From: Coprobacter tertius
GTDB lineage: Bacteria > Bacteroidota > Bacteroidia > Bacteroidales > Coprobacteraceae
Assembly (NCBI RefSeq): GCF_024330105.1
Contig: NZ_JANDHW010000003.1
Location: 268,361 to 332,360 of the forward strand
Direction of reading: 5' to 3'
DNA: 64,000 bases
Part shown: piece after piece, positions 27,259-37,330 of the stretch
How the letters are laid out: each line of letters starts with the position of its first letter
Position numbering within the stretch: the first letter of the stretch is position 1
Program-made: the position numbers and the translations under genes
The notes under the pieces: generated by a model
Told to the model about the DNA's origin: nothing
Database searches by the model: none
The model's input: only the letters and a program-made list of their open reading frames with translations

Positions 27259-29907
27259 ATGAATGCACATCTAAAAAAAGGTCTGAAAATTACCGGTATT
27301 ACCATCGGTGCGATTGTAGTGTTGTTATTGATTTTACCTTTTGCTTTTAAAGGTAAAATACTCGAAGTGGTGAAAACCGAAGCCAATAAGATGCTCGATG
27401 CGAAACTCGAGTTCGGAGACCTCGATCTGAGTTTCTTTTCTCATTTTCCGAAAGCGACGGTAGAACTCGAGAATTTTTCGTTAGTCGGCAAGGGTGAATT
27501 CGAAGGGGATACGCTTGTTTCTGCCAAAGAAATTGATATTGCTGTAAATATTATGAGTCTGTTCGGAAATAAGGGATATGAAATTAATCATATTATCCTC
27601 GATAATCCGGCGATAAAGGCTATTGTTTTGGAGGATGGGAAAGCAAACTGGGATATAATGAAATCCGATACTGCGCAAGTCGCCGAAACCGATACCGCCT
27701 CTACCTCATCGTCATTTGCTTTGCAGCTCAAAAAATTAAGGATTAAAAATGGACGGCTTGCCTATATCGACCGGGCCGGTAAAATGCAATTTTATACCGA
27801 CGCTCTCGACCTTCAACTCAAAGGGGATATGTCCGAGAAAATGACCGATATCGATTGTCGTATGCTCACGCGTAATATGAAATTTATGATGGCCGGAGTT
27901 CCTTATCTCAAAGATGCCGAACTCGAGGTGAATATGAAGGTGAACGCCGATTTTGAAAATAATAAATATACGTTCGATAAAAATACGATCCGGCTCAATG
28001 CGATCGAAATGAACATCGACGGCTGGTTGGCTATGCTCGGCGATAACATCGATATGGATATAAAGCTCGGAGCGCCGAAGATCGCCTTCAAAGATATACT
28101 TTCTCTTATCCCCGGCATTTATCAGCATAACTTCGATGCTTTAAAAGCGTCCGGCAATATCGGGTTCAACGCATGGGCTAAAGGGATAATGGCCGGTGAT
28201 ACGTTGCCTGCGTTCGATCTGGGGCTTACCGTCGATAATGGTGTGGTAAGCTACGAAGGCATGCCTAAATCAGTAGATAATATAAAGATCAAGACCGAAG
28301 TAAAAAATCCCGGAGGCATAGCCGATAAAACGACGGTAAACGTCGAAAATCTGAGTTTCAGTATGGCGGGAAATCCGTTTAAACTTACCTTATTTGCTTC
28401 TACGCCGGTTTCAGATCTTAATTTCAAAGCGACTGCCGACGGGACGATAAATCTCGGTCATGTAAAAGATATTTACCCGTTGGGAGATTCTGTTTCGTTA
28501 AGCGGAGTAGTAACCGCTAAACTCGATTTTTCAGGCCGCATGTCCGATATCGAAAAAGAACGCTATGAAAATATCAAAGGAGAAGGAACGGTAGCGATTA
28601 CCGGCATGGATCTTACGATGAAGGATATGCCGCAGGTTAGCGTAACGAAAGCCGTAGCGACGGTATCTCCCAAAGTCATGTCGCTCGACGAACTCGATGT
28701 GAAAGTAGGAAAGAATGATGTAAGGGCAAAGGGTTCTTTGTCGAACTATATCCCTTATTTTCTGAAAAACGAAACCTTAAAGGGTTCGCTTACGCTGAAT
28801 TCCGATTATCTGAATTTAAACGATTTTATGACCTCTTCTTCCTCCGGGTCGGAAAGTACGGCCGTAACCGACACTTCCGCTTTGGGAGTAATCGAAGTGC
28901 CCGAAAATCTCGATCTTTCGATGAAAGCAAATATGAAACAGGTACTTTTCGATAAAATCGATATCCGTAATATTTCCGGAAATCTTATAGTAAAAGACGG
29001 TGCGGTGCGTATGTCTCCTCTTAATTTCGATGCTTTCGGCGGTAAAGTCGCGGCCAACGGTTCTTATAGTACGGCGAAAAATAAAAAACGCCCCGAAGTG
29101 AATTTCGACTTGAACATTACGAAAGCGTCGTTCGAGGAAACATTCAAACAGCTCGACATGATACGGCAGATCGTTCCTGTTTTCGCGAAAACGGGTGGCA
29201 GTTATTCCGTTAAATTCGATCTTAAAACTCCTCTCGATGAAACGATGAGCCCTGTTTTGAACGAATTATGGGCCAATGGCGTATTGTCGGCGAATGATAT
29301 ACACATTCAGAATCTCGAAACATTCGATAAACTCGCGACTTTACTGAAAAACGATAAATTGCGCAATATCGAAGCAAAAGATATCGAAATACCTTTTACC
29401 ATTGAAAATGGTTTGGTAAAAACCAAACCTTTCGATATAAAAATGGGAAATATCTCGATGAATCTTTCCGGAACCACCGGTCTCGACCAGTCTATCGATT
29501 ATACGGCGAAAATAAGTTTGCCCGAAAATACGGCGAATGGATATTTAAGTAATATAACGGCTAAGATCGGGGGTACTTTTACAAAACCGTCGATCTCACT
29601 CGATACCAAGAGTCTGGTTTCTTCAGCCGTAGAAAAAGCCATAGGAGATAAATTAACCTCCATTACCGGTAAAGACAATACCGAACGTATCGCCGAGTTA
29701 CGCCGTAAAGCCGATGAAGCGGCTAAAAAAATTGTTGAGACGGCCCAAACCGAGAGTCAGAAGCTGGTAGATAAGGCATCCAAGCCATTGGAGAAAATCG
29801 CGGCAAAAGCGGCTGCGAAAAAATTGGTAGAAGAGGCTCAAAAGCAAGCCGATAAACTGAGAGCGGAAGCCGAGGAGCAGATTAAGAAACTCGAAAAAAC
29901 AGAATAG
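27259..29907 (+). CDS. AsmA family envelope protein (882 aa)
   Basis: It has an N-terminal transmembrane helix (about residues 10-30), followed by the AsmA/chorein-like pattern ('LEFGDLDLSFFSHFPKATVELENFSLVG'), long beta-rich repeats of periplasmic groove type, and a typical AsmA C-terminal block ('GNISMNLSGTTGLDQSIDYTAKISLP'). The last about 90 residues are a highly charged Ala/Lys/Glu-rich coiled coil. AsmA-like proteins bridge the inner and outer membranes and are implicated in phospholipid transport. The gene probably shares a transcript with the helicase gene 20 bases upstream, although no functional link is known, and is closed by a strong terminator. Confidence 0.93.
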   Translation: MNAHLKKGLKITGITIGAIVVLLLILPFAFKGKILEVVKTEANKMLDAKLEFGDLDLSFFSHFPKATVELENFSLVGKGEFEGDTLVSAKEIDIAVNIMSLFGNKGYEINHIILDNPAIKAIVLEDGKANWDIMKSDTAQVAETDTASTSSSFALQLKKLRIKNGRLAYIDRAGKMQFYTDALDLQLKGDMSEKMTDIDCRMLTRNMKFMMAGVPYLKDAELEVNMKVNADFENNKYTFDKNTIRLNAIEMNIDGWLAMLGDNIDMDIKLGAPKIAFKDILSLIPGIYQHNFDALKASGNIGFNAWAKGIMAGDTLPAFDLGLTVDNGVVSYEGMPKSVDNIKIKTEVKNPGGIADKTTVNVENLSFSMAGNPFKLTLFASTPVSDLNFKATADGTINLGHVKDIYPLGDSVSLSGVVTAKLDFSGRMSDIEKERYENIKGEGTVAITGMDLTMKDMPQVSVTKAVATVSPKVMSLDELDVKVGKNDVRAKGSLSNYIPYFLKNETLKGSLTLNSDYLNLNDFMTSSSSGSESTAVTDTSALGVIEVPENLDLSMKANMKQVLFDKIDIRNISGNLIVKDGAVRMSPLNFDAFGGKVAANGSYSTAKNKKRPEVNFDLNITKASFEETFKQLDMIRQIVPVFAKTGGSYSVKFDLKTPLDETMSPVLNELWANGVLSANDIHIQNLETFDKLATLLKNDKLRNIEAKDIEIPFTIENGLVKTKPFDIKMGNISMNLSGTTGLDQSIDYTAKISLPENTANGYLSNITAKIGGTFTKPSISLDTKSLVSSAVEKAIGDKLTSITGKDNTERIAELRRKADEAAKKIVETAQTESQKLVDKASKPLEKIAAKAAAKKLVEEAQKQADKLRAEAEEQIKKLEKTE

Positions 29908-29923
29908 GGTTTACCGATATTTT

Positions 29924-29968
29924 CAGGCAGGGGATGGAAAAAGCTTTCCATCCCCTGCCTGTTTTTTT
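29924..29968 (+). terminator. intrinsic terminator
   Basis: 17-bp arms (29924-29940 and 29945-29961) are followed by T7, 17 bases after the AsmA stop. Confidence 0.92.
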
Positions 29969-30028
29969 GCAGATACCGGTATGCGTGTCGTCTGTCGTTT
30001 ATATTCCATTAAGAAGTCCCGGTTTCGA

Positions 30029-30060
30029 TTTGTATATGTAATGATCTTTTTTTAAATTTG
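30029..30060 (+). promoter_or_regulatory. Bacteroidota sigma-A promoter of the GH32-like gene
   Basis: TTTG at 30029-30032 and TAAATTTG at 30053-30060 with exact 20-base spacing. The predicted start is near 30067, about 70 bases before the ATG. Confidence 0.75.
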
Positions 30061-30136
30061 AAAATATTCTTCGATTCACACATTATCTATAGCTAAAAAG
30101 CCAAGTATTACACACACACCCTTAAATCATCCGTTT

Positions 30137-31615
30137 ATGAAAAAATCTGTTTTATCCGCCGCTTTTCTTTTTATGATTGCGTTATCTTCTGCACAGGTAC
30201 GCGATTATAATCCTCAAGTACAACCTACCGAAAGGTTACAATATTTCAAACCTGTAGAAAATCATCTTTTTCCCGGTGATTGCATGCCGTATAACCACAA
30301 CGGTACTTTTTATCTTTACTGGCTCCTCGACGAAGGGCATCATTCGGGATTGGGTGGCCTGGGCGGGCATCAATGGGCTTTGAGTACCAGCGAAGATCTC
30401 GTACACTGGAAACACTATCCCGTGGCTTTGGGAATCGACGAGGAGTGGGAGAAATCCATCTGTACCGGTTCGGTAATAGTAGAAGACGGTAAATTCTATG
30501 CATTCTATTCGACTCGGGTGGTCGGGGACGGAAGAGTACAGGAACAATTGAGTTACGCAATCAGTGAAGATGGCGGGAAAACCTATATAAAACAACAGCC
30601 CAATCCCTTTTATACGGCTCCGGCAGAATGTGTGAGCCGGGATTTTCGGGATCCGAAAGTTTTTAAAGATAAAGATGGAAAATTTCATTTGTTCGTTTCG
30701 GGTTATCGTAAATCTCCCGAAATCAGCGGATTCGGAGGCTATCTGGTTCATTTGGTATCGGACGATCTGAAAAACTGGACCGAAACGGTTCCCGTACTCG
30801 ACGGTCAGGTCGCTGTTCCCGAGTGTAGCGATTATTTCGAATGGAACGGCTGGTATTATCTCATTTACAGTACCGGAAGCGATACGTATTATGTCATGTC
30901 CCGTAAGCCGTATGGTCCCTGGCAATATCCTCCTTCGCAACCTTTTGTAGAGTCGTGGGCCAATGTATATAAAACCGCTTTGGCGAATGACGGCCGGCGT
31001 ATAGCGGTTGCTTTTATTCCCGGAAAATGGAATAATAAAGACAATGAAGGTGGGGTTTTCGGAGGAAATATCTTGTTCCGGGAAGTGGGGCAGAAGAAAG
31101 ACGGTACCTTATATACCCGTTTCTTGCCCGAGGTGCTTCCCCGTATGATCGAAGTGAAGAATCCCGTTGTCAGAATGTCCGATAAAAACGGTATTGTCGA
31201 AAGTGCGGGAATGGTAAAACTGGATGCTGCCAACGGAACCCAGGCGGCGTTTATGGAAAATCTTCCCGAAAATTACCGCCTGACGATGGATGTCGTTCCT
31301 CGGGGAAACTACGATGAAATCGGTTTATTCCTGAGGGCTTCTGTACGAAATAACAATAGAGGATATAAATTCGAACTGAATGCGAATAAAAGGCTGGTTT
31401 TATTACAAAATACGCTTATATATGGGGTCGATGGGCTCGATAAACCCGTGAAACTCGATATCATAGTAAAAGGGGACATCATAGACGCTAATATCGATGG
31501 CCGTAGATGCATCGTCAACCGGTTACCCGAACAAAAAGGCCGCGATCTTTATTTTTTTACTAAAAACGGGAATTCGGTTTTTAAGAATATTCGCCTGTAT
31601 AAAATAGAAGAGTGA
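30137..31615 (+). CDS. GH32-like (clan GH-J) secreted glycosidase
   Basis: A 492-aa protein with a signal peptide (to about residue 19). It has a five-bladed propeller of the GH32/GH43-type layout and a C-terminal beta-sandwich (about 340-490) like GH32 enzymes. Candidate catalytic positions are D48 in 'PGDCMPYNHNG' (nucleophile region, where classic GH32 has 'NDPNG'), D172 in 'FRDPK' (transition-state Asp of the RDP motif) and E229 in 'ECSD' (acid/base of the EC motif). The nucleophile motif is unusual, so fructan specificity is uncertain. No other carbohydrate gene is adjacent. Confidence 0.82.
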   Translation: MKKSVLSAAFLFMIALSSAQVRDYNPQVQPTERLQYFKPVENHLFPGDCMPYNHNGTFYLYWLLDEGHHSGLGGLGGHQWALSTSEDLVHWKHYPVALGIDEEWEKSICTGSVIVEDGKFYAFYSTRVVGDGRVQEQLSYAISEDGGKTYIKQQPNPFYTAPAECVSRDFRDPKVFKDKDGKFHLFVSGYRKSPEISGFGGYLVHLVSDDLKNWTETVPVLDGQVAVPECSDYFEWNGWYYLIYSTGSDTYYVMSRKPYGPWQYPPSQPFVESWANVYKTALANDGRRIAVAFIPGKWNNKDNEGGVFGGNILFREVGQKKDGTLYTRFLPEVLPRMIEVKNPVVRMSDKNGIVESAGMVKLDAANGTQAAFMENLPENYRLTMDVVPRGNYDEIGLFLRASVRNNNRGYKFELNANKRLVLLQNTLIYGVDGLDKPVKLDIIVKGDIIDANIDGRRCIVNRLPEQKGRDLYFFTKNGNSVFKNIRLYKIEE

Positions 31616-31774
31616 TATTTATATTTTCCTCTTGTGAATATGATATTTCAAGTAACTCTCTTTATACGGTATAGTTATATCGATGCGTTTTTACAGTATG
31701 TTTTTTTCTGAAAAATAGATTTCGAAAAGTATCGTATTTCAGAATAATTATTTTTACATTTGCATCGTCAAAAA

Positions 31775-31861
31775 GGAAAGATGCCGGAGTGGTCGATCGG
31801 GACGGTCTCGAAAACCGTTGTACGGGTAACTGTACCGAGGGTTCGAATCCCTCTCTTTCCG
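31775..31861 (+). tRNA. tRNA-Ser (anticodon CGA)
   Basis: An 87-base class II tRNA. It has acceptor GGAAAGA/TCTTTCC, anticodon stem ACGGT/ACCGT with loop CTCGAAA (CGA, reading UCG), a long variable arm hairpin (TGTAC/GTAC) and T-arm GAGGG-TTCGAAT-CCCTC. CCA is not encoded. A TACATTTG box lies at 31755-31762, so the promoter is immediately upstream, although the -33 box is poor. The tRNA lies at the boundary between core genes and the CDCL array. Confidence 0.95.
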
Positions 31862-31863
31862 CT

Positions 31864-31900
31864 AATCCCCTGCAAACCATTGGTTTGCAGGGGATTTTAT
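31864..31900 (+). terminator. tRNA-Ser terminator
   Basis: 16-bp arms (31864-31879 and 31881-31896) are followed by a T-rich tail, directly after the tRNA. Confidence 0.88.
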
Positions 31901-31985
31901 TTTACGGAATTTATCATTTTCCCCTGTTTCCTGAAGCATCGCCTTGTCCTCCTGGACTTATTCTATCCTCCTGATGCCTTGCTTA

Positions 31986-32112
31986 GTCTTCTTTAACCCT
32001 GCCTGTCCTACTTAACGGAGTGAAGGATTTCCCCCGGGTAACGTGAAAAGGGATTTGAGCCGATATAGATGTTATCAGGGGAGCCTTCATAGACAGGAAG
32101 ACAAAATTCACA
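31986..32112. repeat. degenerate copy of interspersed hairpin repeat
   Basis: The right half ('TTGAGCCG' at 32054-32061, 'ATGTTATC' at 32069-32076, then GGAGCCTTC and GACAGGAAGACA) aligns base by base with the copy at 44764-44880. The left hairpin has decayed. No gene is seen between the tRNA terminator and the stop of the first CDCL gene (32197). Confidence 0.55.
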
Positions 32113-32196
32113 CTCAGAATTCCCATTTTCAATACTTTACATCCGCATGATTATCTATGTATGTGTGGTTCGTTTGGCTTACAGATGTCTCCGGTT

Positions 32197-33909
32197 TCAA
32201 TTGGCTTTCTGAGAAATCGGGTATTCAACTTTATCGCAGGTGAACCTATAATTTAGGGTAAAGTCCATAGTAGCGCCGCCGAAATTGTCTAAGTGTTTGG
32301 TGAGTCTTTCAAAAGGCCTTTCTGTCTGTTGCACCGGTTTCCAGACGTTATTTGTTTTATCGAACTCGAATTCCTGTAACAATGTAAAGTCGTTTTCATC
32401 CATTTGATCTCCCGTTTTATAGGTCTGATTTTTTACATAGAATTGAGTTTCGATACGAATGCGTGCGTCACTTGGTACCATTAAAAGTGAAATTGATTTA
32501 TGAATGGGATAAAGGGCTCCAGTATTTTTGGTATTTAAAATTTGGGGTGATTCTATTAATTGTCTATCTTTTTTTTCTCCGTTATTTAAAATGGTTGATA
32601 CAATGACTTTTTTTAATATCATTGCTGAATAATTCGATATTTTCCTTTTAGATTGTGGTGCGGGCATATATGCTTCAAAAACATCTATAATTACATTATT
32701 AATTGGTTTTTCAGGTAAAACTTTTTGAGTAGTTACATTATATTCAAGTGTGTTACTGAGCCGTACGGTACTGTTGTCGAGCAGGTGCGAGAGCATGTAA
32801 GAGATGGGTACGCCTATATTGTGTGAGGAAACGACGGCGCCTTCGGTGACGAAATTGCGGAGTTTTTCATAATTTCCGAATACGGTTTCCGAACCGGCGA
32901 CAGGGTCGCCGCCGATCTGTATCATTGTACATTTAGCTTCGTTAAAGGTTTGTTTCTGGTCTATGGACGTCTCTGCATTTTGTCCCGCAAATGCGGCCCT
33001 CACGGCCAGCTCGAGAGCGCGGCGGCTGACGTTCGACTCGTAAAGTATTATATAGGATTCTCCGTAAGAGACCGAACTCACGTAACAGATGGGGTTTCCC
33101 GGAGCGGTATCATCTTTCAGGTCTTCGGTGGTGATCTCCTCGGTGAAGACTCCCTTATATCCGGGTTCGGCGGGTTCGTATGTGATAGAGAAATAGATTC
33201 GGTCGAGTTTTACCGCTACGTAGTTTTTATTTTTATCCCAGTTTCCGAACTTTTGTCGGAGGGCCGGAGTCCATAATTTCAGGTTTAAACCGAGTTTCAG
33301 GGCCATTTCTTCGGGTGAAGTAACCGGCTCTATCGTAAACTCGGTGCGGGCAGGAGAAGAACTTACGTGTTTTTCTATTAATTCTTCTATGGCCAGATCA
33401 GTCCGTACACTGCTCATTTGGGTATCTACATACCAATTGTCCATATCCTCCTTATTTTCGGTAAGAGATAGGTAAATGCATCCTTTTTTCCGCTTGCTGT
33501 ATATGGGAATGCCGTTGGGAATGCCGTCGATTAACGATTTGCCCTGTATGAGGGCGCCGGGCCAGAGAATGTCCCGGGGGTCGAGGGTGACAAACTCCAT
33601 GAGGTTATCGATAATACTATGATGTTCAGTGGTTATTACAGAATACCCTAGGTATTCGTCTCCACTTAGATCATCTTTAACCCACTCAATCTTATCCGAC
33701 TTTTTTTCGTCGAGTAATATAACCGTATTTTTTTCGGGTAAAGTCTCTATATGCCCGGCATCTTGTATCAATTTGCCGACTTCGTCTATCATTTCGGTCG
33801 GTGGGTTGTTAAACTCTACGTTTTTATCGTCTTTATCGTGACATCCGCAGAGTATTGCCAGGCAGAGAATGGCAGTTGTTATTAATGGGATTTGTTTTTT
33901 CATTTTCAT
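32197..33909 (-). CDS. CDC-like pore-forming lipoprotein, paralogue G
   Basis: The last gene of the CDCL operon encodes 570 aa. The lipoprotein signal has Cys23 followed by HDKDD, an acidic surface-export-like start. The MACPF/CDC core shows 'ILWPGALIQGKSL', 'YFSITYEPAEPGYKGVF', 'SSVSYGESYIILYES' and 'GGDPVAGSETVF', ending in 'GVPISYMLSHLLDNSTVRL', which aligns with perfringolysin blocks 'PGALL', 'SVAYGR', 'LGGD' and 'YPISY...L.DN'. The C-terminal domain lacks the Trp-rich undecapeptide. The start codon overlaps the stop of the upstream gene F by one base (TAATG), so translation is coupled. The C-terminus (CDKVEYPISQKAN) is the most divergent of the five close paralogues. It probably inserts into target membranes as part of an oligomer; the target is unknown. 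Confidence 0.88.
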   Translation of the reverse strand: MKMKKQIPLITTAILCLAILCGCHDKDDKNVEFNNPPTEMIDEVGKLIQDAGHIETLPEKNTVILLDEKKSDKIEWVKDDLSGDEYLGYSVITTEHHSIIDNLMEFVTLDPRDILWPGALIQGKSLIDGIPNGIPIYSKRKKGCIYLSLTENKEDMDNWYVDTQMSSVRTDLAIEELIEKHVSSSPARTEFTIEPVTSPEEMALKLGLNLKLWTPALRQKFGNWDKNKNYVAVKLDRIYFSITYEPAEPGYKGVFTEEITTEDLKDDTAPGNPICYVSSVSYGESYIILYESNVSRRALELAVRAAFAGQNAETSIDQKQTFNEAKCTMIQIGGDPVAGSETVFGNYEKLRNFVTEGAVVSSHNIGVPISYMLSHLLDNSTVRLSNTLEYNVTTQKVLPEKPINNVIIDVFEAYMPAPQSKRKISNYSAMILKKVIVSTILNNGEKKDRQLIESPQILNTKNTGALYPIHKSISLLMVPSDARIRIETQFYVKNQTYKTGDQMDENDFTLLQEFEFDKTNNVWKPVQQTERPFERLTKHLDNFGGATMDFTLNYRFTCDKVEYPISQKAN

Positions 33910-35621
33910 TAATTTTTTTCAGGAATGGGGTAGGTAATACCATCACAGTAGAATCGGTAGTTGAGGGTAAAGTCCATAGTAGCGCCTCCGAAATTGTCGA
34001 TGTGTTTGGAGAGTCTTTCAAAAGGCCGTTCCGTCTGTTGCACCGGTTTCCAGACGTTATTTGTTTTATCGAATTCAAATTCCTGCATCAGCGTAAATTC
34101 ATCTTCATCTTCCTGCGTACCCGGTCGATAGGTTTTATTTTTTGCATAGAATTGAGCCTTGATGCGGATACGGGATTGTTTGTCAACTTTTTGGAATAAA
34201 ATTGTACGATATATTGAAAAATCAGCTCCAGTATTGATTGTACTTAATGTGGCTGGTTTAGGAAACAGGTACTTGAAATTATTAATATTTCCGATACTAT
34301 CGATTTCAGATATATTTACTGCTTTTAAAGTGATGACAGAATAATTCGATATTTTTCTTTTCGATTGAGGAGCAGGCATATAGGCATTAAATATATCGAT
34401 CATCACATCATTTTTTTGTTTTTGTGGTAAAAAATTTGGGGTAGTAACATTGTATTCAAGGGTGTTGCTGAGTCGTACGGTACTGTTGTCGAGCAGGTGC
34501 GAGAGCATGTAAGAGATGGGAACCCCGATATTGTGTGAGGAAACGATGGCGCCTTCGGTGACGAAATTGTGGAGTTTTTCATAATTTCCGAATACGGTCT
34601 CGAGGCCGGCGTCAGGGTCGCCGCCGATCTGTACCATTTTGCATTTGGCCTCGTTAAAAGTTTGGGTGCGATCGATACCTCCTACTACTTTATTCCCCGT
34701 GAAGGCGGCTTGTACTGCTAATTCAAGGGATTGACGGCTCACATTTGATTCGTAAAGCATAATGTAGGATTCTCCGTAAGAGACCGAGCTCACGTAGCAG
34801 ATGGGGTTTCCCGGAGCGGTATCATCTTTCAGGTCTTCGGTGGTGATTTTCTCGGTGAAGACTCCCTTATATCCGGGTTCGGCAGGTTCGTATGCGATGG
34901 AGAAATATATTCGGTCGAGTTTTACCGCTACGTAGTTTTTATTTTTGTCCCAGTTTCCGAACTTTTGTCGGATGATCGGAGTCCATAATTTCAGGTTTAA
35001 ACCGAGTTTCAGGGTCATTTCTTCGGGTGAAGTAACCGGCTCTATCGTAAACTCGGTGCGGGCAGGAGAAGGACTTACGTGTTTTTCTATTAATTCTTCT
35101 ATGGCCAGATCGGTCCGTACACTGCTCATTTGGGTATCTACATACCAATTGTCCATATCCTCCTTATTTTCGGTAAGAGATAGGTAAATGCATCCTTTTT
35201 TCCGCTTGCTGTATATGGGAATGCCGTCGGGAATGCCGTCGGTCAACGATTTGCCCTGTATCAGGGCGCCGGGCCAGAAGAAATCCGAAGGAGTAAATGT
35301 GACATATTCCTCGAGATTATTGGTTGTGTTGTGGCGTGTTGTGGTTTTATAAGAATACCCTTTATATAGATTTCCGTTTATATCATCTTTAATCCATTCT
35401 GCTTTATCCGACTTTTCATCGTCTAGTAATATAACCGTATTTTTTTCGGGTAAAGTCTCTATATGCCCGGCATCTTGTATCAATTTGCCGACTTCGTCTA
35501 TCATTTCGGTCGGTGGGTTGTTAAACTCTACGTTTTTATCGTCTTTATCGTGACATCCGCAGAGTATTGCCAGGCAGAGAATGGCAGATGTTATTAATGG
35601 GATTTGTTTTTTCATTTTCAT
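33909..35621 (-). CDS. CDC-like pore-forming lipoprotein, paralogue F
   Basis: 570 aa, with the same signal peptide and first about 70 residues as gene G except a few positions (lipobox Cys23, then HDKDD). The CDC core is intact ('FWPGALIQGKSL', 'SSVSYGESYIMLYES', 'GGDPDAGLETVF', 'GVPISYMLSHLLDNSTVRL'). Between about residues 445 and 485 ('KAVNISEIDSIGNINNF' and onward) it differs from all its sisters, although both flanks are conserved. The region after the signal ('WIKDDINGNLYKGYSYKTTT') is also variable. It overlaps the upstream gene E by one base. Confidence 0.88.
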   Translation of the reverse strand: MKMKKQIPLITSAILCLAILCGCHDKDDKNVEFNNPPTEMIDEVGKLIQDAGHIETLPEKNTVILLDDEKSDKAEWIKDDINGNLYKGYSYKTTTRHNTTNNLEEYVTFTPSDFFWPGALIQGKSLTDGIPDGIPIYSKRKKGCIYLSLTENKEDMDNWYVDTQMSSVRTDLAIEELIEKHVSPSPARTEFTIEPVTSPEEMTLKLGLNLKLWTPIIRQKFGNWDKNKNYVAVKLDRIYFSIAYEPAEPGYKGVFTEKITTEDLKDDTAPGNPICYVSSVSYGESYIMLYESNVSRQSLELAVQAAFTGNKVVGGIDRTQTFNEAKCKMVQIGGDPDAGLETVFGNYEKLHNFVTEGAIVSSHNIGVPISYMLSHLLDNSTVRLSNTLEYNVTTPNFLPQKQKNDVMIDIFNAYMPAPQSKRKISNYSVITLKAVNISEIDSIGNINNFKYLFPKPATLSTINTGADFSIYRTILFQKVDKQSRIRIKAQFYAKNKTYRPGTQEDEDEFTLMQEFEFDKTNNVWKPVQQTERPFERLSKHIDNFGGATMDFTLNYRFYCDGITYPIPEKN

Positions 35622-37330
35622 TAATTTTTTTCAGGAATGGGGTAGGTAATACCATCACAGTAGAATCGATAGTTGAGGGTAAAGTCCATAGTAGCGCCGC
35701 CGAAATTTTCGATGTATTTCGTAAGTTTCTCGAAGGCATTAGAGTTTTGTTGCACGGGTCTCCATACGTTTTTATTTTTATCGAATTCAAATTCCTGTAT
35801 CAGCGTAAATTCATCCTCCTTCTCTTGCGTACTCGGTCGATAGGTTTTATTTATCGCGTAGAATTGAACCTCAATGCGGATACGTGCATCTTTAGGAACA
35901 TTTTTAGTTATAAAAGTTTTATGTATAGGAATATTAGCACCGGTGTTTTTAGTATTACATGTAATGGGGGATTCAATAAAATCATCTACGACATTTGTAC
36001 CGCCACTATTTTTTATGATAGTTATATTTACTGCTCTTAAAATCATGGCAGAATAATTAGAAATTTCCCGTTTCGATTGCGGCGGCGACATAATCGCTTC
36101 ATGAATATCGATAACGACGTCATTGTTTGGTTCTTCCGGTAAGAAGGTTTGGGTAGTGACATCGTACTCGAGGGCATTGCTGAGCCGCACGGTACTGTTA
36201 TCGAGCAGGTGCGAGAGTTTGTAAGAGATGGGAACCCCGATATTGTGGGCGGAAACGATGGCGCCTTCGGTGACGAATTTATGCAGTTTTTCGTAATCGC
36301 CGAAAACGGTCTCGAGGCCGGCGACAGGGTCGCCGCCAAGCTGTACCATTTTGCATTTGGCCTCGTTAAAGGTTTGTTTCCGGTCTATGGACGTTTCTGC
36401 ATTTTGTCCCGCAAATGCGGCCCTCACGGCCAGCTCGAGAGTGCGGCGGCTGTCGTTCGACTCGTAAAGTATTATATAGGATTCTCCGTAAGAGACCGAA
36501 CTCACGTAGCAGATGGGGTTTCCCGGAGCGGTATCATCTTTCAGGTCTTCGGTGGCGATCTCTTCGGTGAATACTCCCTTATATCCGGGTTCGGCGGGTT
36601 CGTATGCGATGGAGAAATATATTCGGTCGAGTTTTACCGCTACGTAGTTTTTATTTTTGTCCCAGTTTCCGAACTTTTGTCGGATGATTGGAGTCCATAA
36701 TTTCAGGTTTAAACCGAGTTTCAGGGTCATTTCTTCGGGTGAAGTAACCGGCTCTATCGTAAACTCGGTGCGGGCAGGAGAAGAACTTACGTGTTTTTCT
36801 ATTAATTCTTCTATGGCCAGATCGGTCCGTACACTGCTCATTTGGGTATCTACATACCATTTATCCATATCTTCTTTGCTTTCCATCAATGACAGACTTA
36901 AACGGCCGGGTTTCCGCTTGCTGTATATGGGTATGCCGGCGGGAATGCCGTCGGTCAACGATTTGCCCTGTATGAGGGCGCCGGGCCAGAGAATATCCCA
37001 GGGGTCGAGGGTGACGAACTCCATGGGGTTATCTACAATGCTGTGGTGTGTTGTGGTTTTATAGGAATACCCCATATATTTTGATCCTGATGCCTCGTCA
37101 CGGTACTGTACCAGTTTATCCGACTTTACTTCACTTACCAGCATCGTGGTATTTTTTTCGGGCAAAGCGGCGATACGTCCTGCCTTTTCGATCAGTTCGT
37201 CGACAGCGGTCTGCTGCGGGTTCGTGTCCGGATTATTTTTATCGGTATTATCCTTGTCGTTGCAGGCAGAGAATACAGTTATGCAGAGAACAATGCTGAT
37301 GAGTAAATGTAGTTTAGTTTTCATTTTCAT
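35621..37330 (-). CDS. CDC-like pore-forming lipoprotein, paralogue E
   Basis: 569 aa. The signal peptide differs from F and G (VFSAC lipobox, then NDKDN), and the first mature segment ('NTDKNNPDTNPQQTAVDELIEKAGRI') matches gene D, so the N-terminal module is swapped relative to F/G. The central CDC core is shared with the other paralogues. The C-terminal domain has the hypervariable segment at about 445-485 and the conserved ending 'FGGATMDFTLNYRFYCDGITYPIPEKN' motifs. Stop-start overlaps of one base link it to D upstream and F downstream. Confidence 0.88.
   Translation of the reverse strand: MKMKTKLHLLISIVLCITVFSACNDKDNTDKNNPDTNPQQTAVDELIEKAGRIAALPEKNTTMLVSEVKSDKLVQYRDEASGSKYMGYSYKTTTHHSIVDNPMEFVTLDPWDILWPGALIQGKSLTDGIPAGIPIYSKRKPGRLSLSLMESKEDMDKWYVDTQMSSVRTDLAIEELIEKHVSSSPARTEFTIEPVTSPEEMTLKLGLNLKLWTPIIRQKFGNWDKNKNYVAVKLDRIYFSIAYEPAEPGYKGVFTEEIATEDLKDDTAPGNPICYVSSVSYGESYIILYESNDSRRTLELAVRAAFAGQNAETSIDRKQTFNEAKCKMVQLGGDPVAGLETVFGDYEKLHKFVTEGAIVSAHNIGVPISYKLSHLLDNSTVRLSNALEYDVTTQTFLPEEPNNDVVIDIHEAIMSPPQSKREISNYSAMILRAVNITIIKNSGGTNVVDDFIESPITCNTKNTGANIPIHKTFITKNVPKDARIRIEVQFYAINKTYRPSTQEKEDEFTLIQEFEFDKNKNVWRPVQQNSNAFEKLTKYIENFGGATMDFTLNYRFYCDGITYPIPEKN

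Noticed and set aside
31662..31880. A 72-codon minus-strand frame over tRNA-Ser
   Set aside because: The 'REGFEPS' stretch is the known spurious antisense translation of a class II tRNA.
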